A stretch of 44,558 bases of DNA from Sandaracinaceae bacterium (GTDB taxonomy: Bacteria > Myxococcota_A > Polyangia > Polyangiales > JAFGIB01): NCBI GenBank assembly GCA_017881055.1, contig JADGRF010000330.1:1-44558 (forward strand), in the 5' to 3' direction. The notes under the pieces are model-generated. The model had not been told where the DNA came from and searched no databases. It saw nothing but the letters and a program-made list of their open reading frames with translations. Positions 8,098 to 15,864 of the stretch are shown piece after piece; the stretch's first letter is position 1; each line of letters starts with the position of its first letter. The position numbers were made by a program, and so were the translations under genes.

Positions 8098-8165
8098 AAG
8101 CCCTCCGAGAAACGCAAAGAGAGCTGAAAGCTCTCTTTGCCGGGGCAAGCTGAAGAGCTTTCCCT
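8088..8165 (+). terminator. Three stacked hairpins over and after the rpsA stop codon
   Basis: Three hairpins share an AGCT-GAA-AGCT-type core. The first (8088-8106, one mismatch) contains the TGA stop in its loop. The second (8114-8140) is a perfect 12-bp stem GCAAAGAGAGCT with a GAA loop. The third (8142-8165) has AAGCT/AGCTT plus GGG/CCC. There is no U-run, so termination or mRNA 3'-end protection is inferred from structure. Confidence 0.65.
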
Positions 8166-8259
8166 GCACACCAAGCAATCCGCGAGGCAGCGTAGAGGTT
8201 CACCTCCGCGCGGCCTACGCGGATTCGCTACTTCTAAGGGCTGAAACGCCCAGCAGTGC

Positions 8260-8265
8260 TATCGT
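8260..8265 (+). promoter_or_regulatory. -10-like element before the permease gene
   Basis: TATCGT in a TGC-TATCGT context, seven bases before the ATG at 8273. No Shine-Dalgarno sequence and no clear -35 box are visible. Confidence 0.3.
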
Positions 8266-8272
8266 AGAACGC

Positions 8273-9706
8273 ATGGACAGCCCGCCTCGCACGTCGACAC
8301 CCCCGCAGCAGGGTGACTACGTGCCGGAGTCGGGGCCCGGCTCGAAGCGACGCCGCCGTGCGTTCTTGATCGTCTTCGCCGTACTGGCGGGCGCGGTATT
8401 GATCGCCGCGCACGACGTGCTCTTGCCGTTCCTGCTCGCGGTCGTGCTGGCGTACGTGCTCTCGCCGATCGTGAAAGCCGGCGAGCGGCTATCGCTGCGC
8501 GGGATTCATCCGCGTCGCTGGGTCGTCGTCGTAGCGCTGTATGTCGGACTGCTCGGCAGCCTGTCGACGATCGTGGTCGTCTCGATCCCGCGTCTCACCG
8601 CGGAGCTCGGGCGCCTCGGACACGAAGCGCCGCGTACGCTGCGGGAACTGAAGAATCGCTGGATCCCCGAGGTCGAGCGGCGCTTGCGCGAAACCAGCGC
8701 GCTCTACCTCGACCCGCTCGATGTGGCGACGCGCTCGGTGCGCGTCGCCGAGGAGGCGCGTCCAAGCTCGCCGGTCGGGCCGCGCTTGGATCCGAACGCG
8801 ATTCAGATTCGTCCGCGCGGCGATGGCGGCTTCGAAGTGGCGCTGCCTCCGCAAGGCCTACGCGTCGTGCCCGACGGCGACAACGCGTATCGCATCATGC
8901 CTGCGCCGCCGCGCGAGCAGAACAAGGGCGACCTGCGCTCGGCGTTGGACGACGCGCTCGGTGGCGCGCTCGATTCCACGGAGCGCTCCGCCGTGTCGCT
9001 GTTCGTGGCGACGCGGCGTATCGCTATCTCCCTGTCGCGCGGCATCTTCGGGCTCGTCATGACGCTGATGATCTCGGCGTACATCCTGATCACCAGTGAT
9101 CGCATCTTCGATTTCTTTCGCACGCTGTACATGCCGCATCGTCGCGGCGAGTTCGACGACTTGGTGCGTCGCATCGATCAGGGCCTGGCAGGCGTAGTGC
9201 GCGGGCAGCTGATCATCTGCCTGATCAACGGCGTGCTCTCGGGCATCGGCTTTTGGTTGCTCGGGCTGAAGTACTGGACGTTCTTGACCGTGCTCGCGAC
9301 GATCATGTCGCTGATTCCGATCTTCGGCTCGATTCTGAGCACGATTCCCGCGGTGGCCGTGGCACTGCTCGGCGGTGCAGGGCAAGCATTGCTCGTGCTC
9401 GCGTGGATTGTGGGCGTGCATCAGCTGGAAGCCAACGTGCTGAACCCGAAGATCATGGGCGACTCGGCGCGCGTTCATCCGGTGCTCGTCGTGTTTGCGC
9501 TGTTGATCGGCGAGCACTTCGCGGGCCTGGTCGGCGCGCTCTTGGCGGTTCCCGTCCTGAGCATCACGCAGACGATCTTCCTGCATCTGCGCGAGCGTTT
9601 CTTGAACATCCCGCGCAGCTCGTCGTTTCCGCCGCCGGCGCCTGCCACGCAGCCCGTCACAGCGAAAGCAATCGAGACCATCCCCGATGGAGCACGCCGG
9701 GCGTGA
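8273..9706 (+). CDS. AI-2E family transporter (PF01594-type permease)
   Basis: A 477-residue inner-membrane protein. After a basic, Pro-rich N-terminus come paired hydrophobic segments (AFLIVFAVLAGAVLIAA; VLLPFLLAVVLAYVLSPIV), a third near 80-105, and then after a soluble stretch the conserved second half. That half holds VVRGQLIICLINGVLSGIGF, LIPIFGSILSTIPAVAVALL, VHQLEANVLNPKIMGD, and a last segment before LHLRERF. The family exports small solutes, often in antiport, and only some members move autoinducer-2, so the substrate is unknown. Odd here is a roughly 85-residue insert (about 150-235) with proline, arginine and beta-type sequence (RPRGDGGFEVALPPQGLRVVPDGD) between membrane halves. 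It ends 19 bases from the convergent phosphatase gene. Confidence 0.88.
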   Translation: MDSPPRTSTPPQQGDYVPESGPGSKRRRRAFLIVFAVLAGAVLIAAHDVLLPFLLAVVLAYVLSPIVKAGERLSLRGIHPRRWVVVVALYVGLLGSLSTIVVVSIPRLTAELGRLGHEAPRTLRELKNRWIPEVERRLRETSALYLDPLDVATRSVRVAEEARPSSPVGPRLDPNAIQIRPRGDGGFEVALPPQGLRVVPDGDNAYRIMPAPPREQNKGDLRSALDDALGGALDSTERSAVSLFVATRRIAISLSRGIFGLVMTLMISAYILITSDRIFDFFRTLYMPHRRGEFDDLVRRIDQGLAGVVRGQLIICLINGVLSGIGFWLLGLKYWTFLTVLATIMSLIPIFGSILSTIPAVAVALLGGAGQALLVLAWIVGVHQLEANVLNPKIMGDSARVHPVLVVFALLIGEHFAGLVGALLAVPVLSITQTIFLHLRERFLNIPRSSSFPPPAPATQPVTAKAIETIPDGARRA

Positions 9707-9725
9707 TGCCCCGCGCAAGCCCGAG

Positions 9726-10571
9726 TCAAGCCAGCCGCACGGCAATCGACGTGATGTTGTCGCGCCCGCCGCGCTGGTTGGCGAGCTCGATCAAGCGCTC
9801 GGTGGCCACGACCGGTTCCAGCTGCATGACGGACGCAATCTCGCGCTCGTCGACGTAGCCGTGCAGACCGTCCGAGCAGAGCAAGAACATGTCACCGCGC
9901 TGCACCGACACGAAGTTCATGTCGACCTGCACGTAGTCGCGTGAGCCGACCGCGCGCGTGATCACGTTCTTCTGGCGGGACATGCGCGCTTCGTCCGGCG
10001 TGATCAGACCCTTCTTGAGCTGCCACGCGATCAACGTGTGATCCTCGGTGATCTGCTCGGCACGCGCGTCACGCACGAGGTACACGCGGCTGTCTCCGAC
10101 CTGGGCGGTGAGGGCGAAAGGACCGCGAACCAAGAGCGCGGAGAGCGTAGTGCCCATGCCGCGCTGATCGGGGTTGGCTTCGCTGAGGCCGAACACCATG
10201 TACGTCGCAGCCTGCACGGCGCTCTCCAGCACGCGCAGCGCTTTCTGCAGCGCAGGCGAGACCTCGGGCTTGGCGCCGGAACCCGTGCCGAGCTCACGCG
10301 GCAGCCCATCGATCGCAGACAGCGTGTCGCGTTCGCGCCGCACCATGTCGTGCAGCGCCTCCACCGCCTCGGCGCTCGCGATCTCGCCCGAGCTGTGCCC
10401 GCCCATGCCGTCGGCTACGACGTACAAGCCAAGGTCGTCGTCGACGAGGAACGCGTCTTCGTTGGCGACGCGGCGCTTGCCAACATCGGTGCGGCCGTAT
10501 GCGGTCCTTCCGAGCACTGCGCGCCTTTGTCTAGCACCAAGTTCCGATGGGCCCGCGCCGGGACCATGCAT
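9726..10571 (-). CDS. PP2C-family Ser/Thr protein phosphatase
   Basis: A cytosolic, metal-dependent phosphatase of 281 residues that would remove phosphate from Ser/Thr kinase targets. All family motifs are readable in order: RTDVGKRRVANEDAF, VVADGMGGHSSGE with the metal-binding Asp, MGTTLSALLV, GDSRVYLVRD, ITEDHTL, ITRAVGS, LLCSDGLHGYV and GGRDNITSIAV with the last metal Asp. It therefore looks active. It is divergent from the TPR-like gene at 10663 and convergent with the permease. A large Ser/Thr kinase gene 5 kb away (15865) is a plausible opposing partner, but that is inference from position only. A strong TACAAT sits four bases ahead of the ATG. Confidence 0.95.
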   Translation of the reverse strand: MHGPGAGPSELGARQRRAVLGRTAYGRTDVGKRRVANEDAFLVDDDLGLYVVADGMGGHSSGEIASAEAVEALHDMVRRERDTLSAIDGLPRELGTGSGAKPEVSPALQKALRVLESAVQAATYMVFGLSEANPDQRGMGTTLSALLVRGPFALTAQVGDSRVYLVRDARAEQITEDHTLIAWQLKKGLITPDEARMSRQKNVITRAVGSRDYVQVDMNFVSVQRGDMFLLCSDGLHGYVDEREIASVMQLEPVVATERLIELANQRGGRDNITSIAVRLA

Positions 10572-10575
10572 CGGG

Positions 10576-10581
10576 ATTGTA
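10576..10581 (-). promoter_or_regulatory. -10 element of the PP2C gene
   Basis: TACAAT on the minus strand, five of six consensus bases, only four bases before the ATG. Transcription would begin at or just inside the start codon. No -35 match is obvious. Confidence 0.45.
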
Positions 10582-10662
10582 CACCGTAAAGCGCGGCCCT
10601 ATGTGCACGTCTTCATCGGGTGTGCGAGCGGGGCGGATCCCTGCTATCTCCCCGCTCCACGC

Positions 10663-12084
10663 ATGAGCCTTAACGAGACGAAACCCTGGACTGAAACCGA
10701 CCGCGCCGCGGTCATGGCCGAGATCTCGCGTGCCTTGGAGGCGAAGAAGCCCGAGCGGGCGTGGGAGCTACTGACGCCGCTGTCCGCTCGGATCCCGGAG
10801 GATCGCGAGCTGTCCCTGACGTGGCTCACACTGCTGCGCATCACACCCAATCGGCCAGGGCTCGTTGCCGAGGTGGCCCGCGTGGTTACCCGCTGGCCCA
10901 GCGACCCAACCTTGGTGCTGGCGGGCTGTGACGCGCTGATTCGTGCGGCCGAGCTGCGCGCGCCGGACGAGCTTCCACCCGCCGACGGTCCCGCGAAGCT
11001 CGCGGCAGACCTGGCAGAACGCTGTCTCGCGACGTTGCCCCCAGCGGCAAGCGGCGATCCCGCAATCGGTGGCTACCTGCAGATGAGCCGCGCCAATGCG
11101 CTGCGGCTTGCGCACCACCACGACGCCGCGCTCGCGGCGTACCGCGCCGCGCTTGCAACCGATGAGGACAACGGCGAGTGGTGGTGGAACTTGGCGCTGC
11201 TCCACAAAGCCACGCACGCCTGGGCCGACGCGCTCGCTGCGCTCGAACGTGCACGCGAAAAGCTTGGTAGTTCGGCTCTCGGCGACCGCAAGGGCATCCT
11301 CTGGAACATCGCCATCTGCGCAACGGCGCTGGGGCGCGGCGAAACTGCACAAACGGCTCTGCGTGGGCTCGGGTTTCCGGCGACGCTCTCCGCGAGCGGC
11401 ATGCCGTTCGTGGCTGGCCTTCCGCCCGTCCAAGTACGGGTTGCAACGGTCGGCTCCGGCCATGGCGTCGGTCAGGCCGACCTCGATCGCGCGGTGTTGT
11501 TCGAGCTTTTGTGGGTGACTCCGGCCAGCCCGTGCCACGGCGTCGTTCAGAGCACGACCCATCGCGACGCGTCGGTCGACTTCGGCGATCTCGTGCTCTG
11601 GGACGGCACGCCGATCGGCGTCGGCGAACTCGACGGCAAGCCCGTGCCGCGCTTCCCACTGCTCACCGTGCTGCGTCGTGGCGACGAGCGGCGCTTCCGT
11701 TTCGTGGCGCTCGAGCAGGATGACGGTGATGCAGCTGCTTTCGGTCGCGGTCTGCCCGACGACGCGCTGTACTTCGCGCATCACGCCAAGGTCGAGCACC
11801 TGTGTGCGCGCTGCGCCAGCGGCGATCACATGCGCAAGCACGACCACATGGCGCCGGAGCCGCATCGCCTCGTCTACGGCAAGATCGTGGTGCCCGCGAA
11901 CGTCGACCTGAACCAGTTCCAGGTCGCGCTGGGCACGCATCTGCGCAGCCATCCCAAGGTGCACTTCATCATGCCCGGGCTCTACGAAGCGCTGGGACAG
12001 ACCGAGGCTGCCGGCAAAGCCCACCAGATGTGGCGTGGTCTGGAGAAGACCGCGCTGAAGACGAGCCCGACGCAGCGCGCATGA
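10663..12084 (+). CDS. TPR-like protein with a Cys/His cluster, unknown function
   Basis: A 473-residue protein, probably cytosolic, with no signal peptide. The first 240 residues are helical repeats of tetratricopeptide type; the clearest is NGEWWWNLALLHKATHAWADALAALERAREK followed by RKGILWNIAICATALGRGETAQTALRGLG. The second half is different: beta-rich, with DFGDLVLWDGTPIGVG and a block HHAKVEHLCARCASGDHMRKHDH holding CxxC and several histidines that could bind a metal. A further TPR-like helix pair closes the protein (PGLYEALGQTEAAGKAHQMWRGLE). I do not know a function. It ends four bases before the ABC exporter pair, so it may belong to the same transcript. The ATG at 10663 was chosen because upstream codons overlap the divergent promoter. 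Confidence 0.8.
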   Translation: MSLNETKPWTETDRAAVMAEISRALEAKKPERAWELLTPLSARIPEDRELSLTWLTLLRITPNRPGLVAEVARVVTRWPSDPTLVLAGCDALIRAAELRAPDELPPADGPAKLAADLAERCLATLPPAASGDPAIGGYLQMSRANALRLAHHHDAALAAYRAALATDEDNGEWWWNLALLHKATHAWADALAALERAREKLGSSALGDRKGILWNIAICATALGRGETAQTALRGLGFPATLSASGMPFVAGLPPVQVRVATVGSGHGVGQADLDRAVLFELLWVTPASPCHGVVQSTTHRDASVDFGDLVLWDGTPIGVGELDGKPVPRFPLLTVLRRGDERRFRFVALEQDDGDAAAFGRGLPDDALYFAHHAKVEHLCARCASGDHMRKHDHMAPEPHRLVYGKIVVPANVDLNQFQVALGTHLRSHPKVHFIMPGLYEALGQTEAAGKAHQMWRGLEKTALKTSPTQRA

Positions 12085-12088
12085 CCAG

Positions 12089-13831
12089 ATGACTAGCCGT
12101 CGTTCCCTCATCGAGTACCTGCGGCCTCACCGAGCGAGCATCGTGCAGGGCATTGGCCTCCTGCTCGTGACCAACGCGCTCGACAAGGGCATTCCCTGGC
12201 TGCTGCGCGACGCGATCGATGCGCTGGTCGGCGGTCGTCTCGGCGCGGTCGCACGCACGGCAGCGCTAGTCGCCACGCTCGCGATCAGCATGGCCGTCGT
12301 CCGCACCATGTCGCGCACGCGGGTGTTCAACGTCGGGCGTGACGTCGAGTACGAGCTGCGTAACGACCTGCTCGCGCATCTACACCGGCTCGGGCCTTCG
12401 TTCTTCCAACGCGTCCCGACCGGCGAGACCATGAGCCGCGCGATCAACGATCTCACGCAGGTGCGCGTGATGGTCGGCTTCGGCGTGCTCAACATCGTGA
12501 ACTCGATCTTCGCGTACACGATCGCGCTCGGCTGCATGCTCGCGATGTCGCCGGAGCTCACGCTGTGGGCCGTGCTGCCGTTTCCACTGCTCGTGCTGGT
12601 CGCACGGCTCATGGGCAAGGCGATGTTCAGCCGCAGCCAAGCCTCGCAAGAAGCTCTGGGCGCGCTGTCGTCGCGGGTACAGGAGTCGCTGGCGGGCGTG
12701 CGCCTGGTGCGTGCGTTCGGTGTCGAGGCCGAACAGGAACAGCTGTTCGAGGTCGCCAACCAGCGAGCGCTCGAGAAGAACATGTCGCTCGTCGTGCTAC
12801 GCGGCGTGATGTGGCCGCTCTTGGTCGGCGTCGCCTCGCTCGGAACGTTCCTCGTGCTGTTTCACGGCACGGCGATGGTGCGTTCGGGAACGCTCAGCGT
12901 CGGCGGCCTCGTCGCCTTCCTCGCGTACGTCGAGTCGCTCAAGTGGCCGACCATGGGCCTCGGCTACATCATGGCCGTGTTGCAGCGCGGCCGCGCTTCG
13001 TTCCTACGTGTCTGCGAGATCCTCGATGCCGAGCCGGACATTAAGGAATCGCAGCATGCGGAGAACCCCGCAGGCGAGGGCGAGTTGCGCGTGCAGGACC
13101 TGAGCTACGCGTACGGTGAGCGCAGCGTGCTCTCCGGCGTCACGTTCACAGCGCCAGCCAATCGCTCGCTCGCGATCCTCGGCCGTACCGGCAGCGGCAA
13201 GAGCACGCTGGCGGGCCTACTCGCGCGCGTCGTGCCCACGCCTACCGGCCACGTCTTTCTCGACGGCGACGACCTCACCGAGCTGCGCATCCGCGGCCTG
13301 CGCGACACCGTCGGCTTCGCGCAGCAAGAGCCGTTTCTGTTCTCCGACACGATCGCGCGCAACATCGGCTACGCGCTGCCCGAGACCGATTCCCCGGTTG
13401 CGATCGAGCGCATTCGCGCGGCCGCTCGTGCAGCGTCCGTGCTCGACGAGATCGAAGACCTACCCGAGGGCTTTGCGACCGTCGTGGGTGAGCGCGGTGT
13501 CCAGCTGTCCGGCGGCCAGAAGCAACGCATCGCGCTGGCTCGTGCGCTCTTGCCTCAGCCGCGCGTGCTGATCATGGACGACCCGCTGAGCGCGGTCGAC
13601 GCCAAGACCGAAGCGCGTATCCTCGATGCGCTCGAAGCAGCGAGCAAGGGCCGCACGGTGATTCTCGTGACGCACCGCGTGGCCGCAGCGTCGCGCTGCG
13701 ATTCGATCGTAGTGCTCGACCAAGGCCGCGTGGTGGAGCAAGGCGATCACGCAACGCTGGTCGGAGGCGGCGGCTTCTACGCTCAGCTCGCAGCCCGGCA
13801 ACGTCTCGAAGAGGAGCTCGGCGCGCTATGA
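12089..13831 (+). CDS. ABC exporter half-transporter, degenerate-site subunit (MdlA/SmdA-like)
   Basis: A 580-residue membrane-plus-ATPase half-transporter. Six membrane helices occupy about 15-290 (for example IVQGIGLLLVTNAL, FGVLNIVNSIFAYTIALGCMLAM). The nucleotide-binding domain follows: Walker A GRTGSGKST (365-373), Q-loop FAQQEPFLFSDT, signature LSGGQKQR (473 onward), Walker B VLIMDDP (493 onward) and the switch histidine in VTHRV. The catalytic Glu after Walker B is Asp, as in the degenerate subunit of heterodimeric exporters and as I recall in E. coli MdlA. Signature and other motifs are intact, so its LSGGQ would complete the active site on the partner. ATG start; its stop overlaps the next gene (ATGA), implying equal synthesis. 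Substrate unknown. Confidence 0.92.
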   Translation: MTSRRSLIEYLRPHRASIVQGIGLLLVTNALDKGIPWLLRDAIDALVGGRLGAVARTAALVATLAISMAVVRTMSRTRVFNVGRDVEYELRNDLLAHLHRLGPSFFQRVPTGETMSRAINDLTQVRVMVGFGVLNIVNSIFAYTIALGCMLAMSPELTLWAVLPFPLLVLVARLMGKAMFSRSQASQEALGALSSRVQESLAGVRLVRAFGVEAEQEQLFEVANQRALEKNMSLVVLRGVMWPLLVGVASLGTFLVLFHGTAMVRSGTLSVGGLVAFLAYVESLKWPTMGLGYIMAVLQRGRASFLRVCEILDAEPDIKESQHAENPAGEGELRVQDLSYAYGERSVLSGVTFTAPANRSLAILGRTGSGKSTLAGLLARVVPTPTGHVFLDGDDLTELRIRGLRDTVGFAQQEPFLFSDTIARNIGYALPETDSPVAIERIRAAARAASVLDEIEDLPEGFATVVGERGVQLSGGQKQRIALARALLPQPRVLIMDDPLSAVDAKTEARILDALEAASKGRTVILVTHRVAAASRCDSIVVLDQGRVVEQGDHATLVGGGGFYAQLAARQRLEEELGAL

Positions 13832-15699
13832 ACGACGTCGCGCGCAAACCCGAAGCGGACAGACCGCCTCCGAACCCGAACACCAAGGGCGCCTCGCGCC
13901 CGCAAGACGCCGAGGCCGAGCCCACGCTGCGCGACCTCGGTCTGCTGAAGCGCTTGCTGCCGTACCTGCGTCCGCATTGGGTCATGCTCGCGGCGTCGTT
14001 CGCCCTGGTCCCGATCTCGTCGCTGGCCACGCTGCTGCAACCGTATTTGATCAAGCACACGCTGGATGCCGTGCTCGTGCAGCACGACGAAGCCCTGTGG
14101 ATGCGCATGGTCACGTTCTTCGGGTGTGCTGTGTTCGCCGAGTTCGTGGCCGGCTTCGCGGAGAGCTACTGCATGCAGCTTGCCGGTCAACGCAGCATGG
14201 TCGACCTGCGCCGCGAAGTATTCCGCCACGCGCAGCGCATGCGCATTCGCTACTACGACAACACTCCGATCGGCCGCGTGCTGACGCGCGTCACCAACGA
14301 CGTGGATGCCTTGGCCGAGCTGTTCTCATCCGGCGCGGTGATGGCAATCGCCGACATCATCACCCTGGTCGGCATCATCGTCTTCATGCTCGTGCTCGAC
14401 TGGCGCCTGAGCCTGATCACCTTCCTGGCATTGCCGCCGCTCGCGTTCTCGGTCAACTGGATCCGCAAGCGCGCGCGCGAGGCGTTCCGCGCGATCCGTG
14501 CGCGCATCTCGGAGCTCAACGCCTATTTGAGCGAACAAGTGCAGGGCATCTTGGTCGTGCAGGCGTACGGCCGCGAAGCTGCCTGCGCCGAGGAATACCG
14601 ACGCATCAACGAATCGTACCGCGTCGCGAACTACCGCTCGATTCGGCTCGATGCCCAGCTCTACTCGGTGGTCGAGTCGGTCTCGATGTGCTGCGTGGCA
14701 CTCGTGTTGTTCTATGCGAGCGTGCGCGCCGGTGTGATCGAAGGCAGCGCTCGTCAGGCGGCGTACATCGGCACGGTGGTCGCGTTCTACCAATACATCC
14801 AGCAATTTTTCGTGCCGATTCGCGACCTGTCCACCAAGTACACGATCATCCAATCGGCGTTGGCAGCAGCGGAGCGGGTGTTCTCGTTCCTGGCGAACGA
14901 AGATGTCGAGCCCGTCGACACGGAAGTTGCGCCCAACCCCGCGCTCGCAGCCGGCACTCCAGCCATCGACTTCGATCACGTGGACTTCAGTTACCGCGGC
15001 GACGACATCGTGCTGCACGACGTGAGCTTTCACGTCGCGCCCGGAGAACACGTCGCGCTCGTGGGTGCAACCGGCGCCGGCAAGACCACCACCGTCTCGC
15101 TCCTGCTGCGCCTCTACGAGAACACGGCCGGTGCGATCCGCGTGGCGGGGCGCGACATTCGCAGCGTGCCTCGCCGCGAGCTGCGTCGCTCGTTCGCGGT
15201 CGTGCCGCAGGATGTGTTTCTGTTCGCGGGCACGGTGGCCCAAAACGTCGCCTTCTCACCGAACGAGGTCGACGACGCCCGCGTACGTGGTGCGCTGACA
15301 CGCGTCGGTGCGCTCGACCTCGTGGAGCGCAGACCCGAAGGCATCCACACGCGCGTGGAAGAACGCGGCGCTAACTTCAGCGCGGGCGAGCGCCAGCTGC
15401 TCGCGTTCGCGCGCGCGCTGTACCGCGACGCCCCGTTCATGATCCTCGATGAGGCCACGGCCAACATCGACAGCGAAACCGAAGCCCGCTTACAAGTTGC
15501 GGTTTCCGAATTGATGCGTGGTCGCACTGCCATCGTGATCGCGCATCGTCTGTCGACCATCCAGAAGGCCGACCGCATCATCGTGTTTCATCGCGGACAG
15601 ATTGTAGAGCAGGGCACACACCAGCAGCTGCTCGAGCTGGGACAGGTTTACGCGCACCTACATCAACTCCAGTTTGGCGACAGCAACGCCGCAGAATAA
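13828..15699 (+). CDS. ABC exporter half-transporter, catalytic subunit (MdlB/SmdB-like)
   Basis: The 623-residue partner of the preceding half-transporter. A charged, Pro-rich 35-residue N-terminus leads to six membrane helices (to about 340). The ATPase domain has Walker A GATGAGKTT (413-421), Q-loop VPQDVFLFAGT, Walker B FMILDEA (537-543, with the catalytic Glu) and the switch histidine in IAHRLST. Its signature is FSAGERQ (517 onward) in place of LSGGQ. The pair thus has one competent and one degenerate ATP site, the asymmetric arrangement of heterodimeric exporters such as TM287/288. Lipids, drugs or peptides are possible cargo; the sequence does not say which. Confidence 0.93.
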   Translation: MNDVARKPEADRPPPNPNTKGASRPQDAEAEPTLRDLGLLKRLLPYLRPHWVMLAASFALVPISSLATLLQPYLIKHTLDAVLVQHDEALWMRMVTFFGCAVFAEFVAGFAESYCMQLAGQRSMVDLRREVFRHAQRMRIRYYDNTPIGRVLTRVTNDVDALAELFSSGAVMAIADIITLVGIIVFMLVLDWRLSLITFLALPPLAFSVNWIRKRAREAFRAIRARISELNAYLSEQVQGILVVQAYGREAACAEEYRRINESYRVANYRSIRLDAQLYSVVESVSMCCVALVLFYASVRAGVIEGSARQAAYIGTVVAFYQYIQQFFVPIRDLSTKYTIIQSALAAAERVFSFLANEDVEPVDTEVAPNPALAAGTPAIDFDHVDFSYRGDDIVLHDVSFHVAPGEHVALVGATGAGKTTTVSLLLRLYENTAGAIRVAGRDIRSVPRRELRRSFAVVPQDVFLFAGTVAQNVAFSPNEVDDARVRGALTRVGALDLVERRPEGIHTRVEERGANFSAGERQLLAFARALYRDAPFMILDEATANIDSETEARLQVAVSELMRGRTAIVIAHRLSTIQKADRIIVFHRGQIVEQGTHQQLLELGQVYAHLHQLQFGDSNAAE

Positions 15700-15864
15700 G
15701 CCGCAAATTCGCGGAGATTGGCCCCGAGCTGCAGGGCACGAGGCACAGGGTCCGATCGCACGATCTCTTTGATTCCGCGAGCGGGAGTTTCGGCTACCAT
15801 TCCGCTTCCTGTTTTGGCGGCGCCTCGCGATTCGCGGGTGCGTCGCGGTGCTGCGCGACGCGGG

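Noticed and set aside
9707..9725. A terminator between the convergent permease and phosphatase genes
   Set aside because: Only 19 bases, with no inverted repeat that I can see.
12089..15699. The Asp in place of Glu in the first ABC subunit as a loss-of-function mutation
   Set aside because: It is the normal pattern for the degenerate subunit of heterodimeric exporters, so not evidence of decay.
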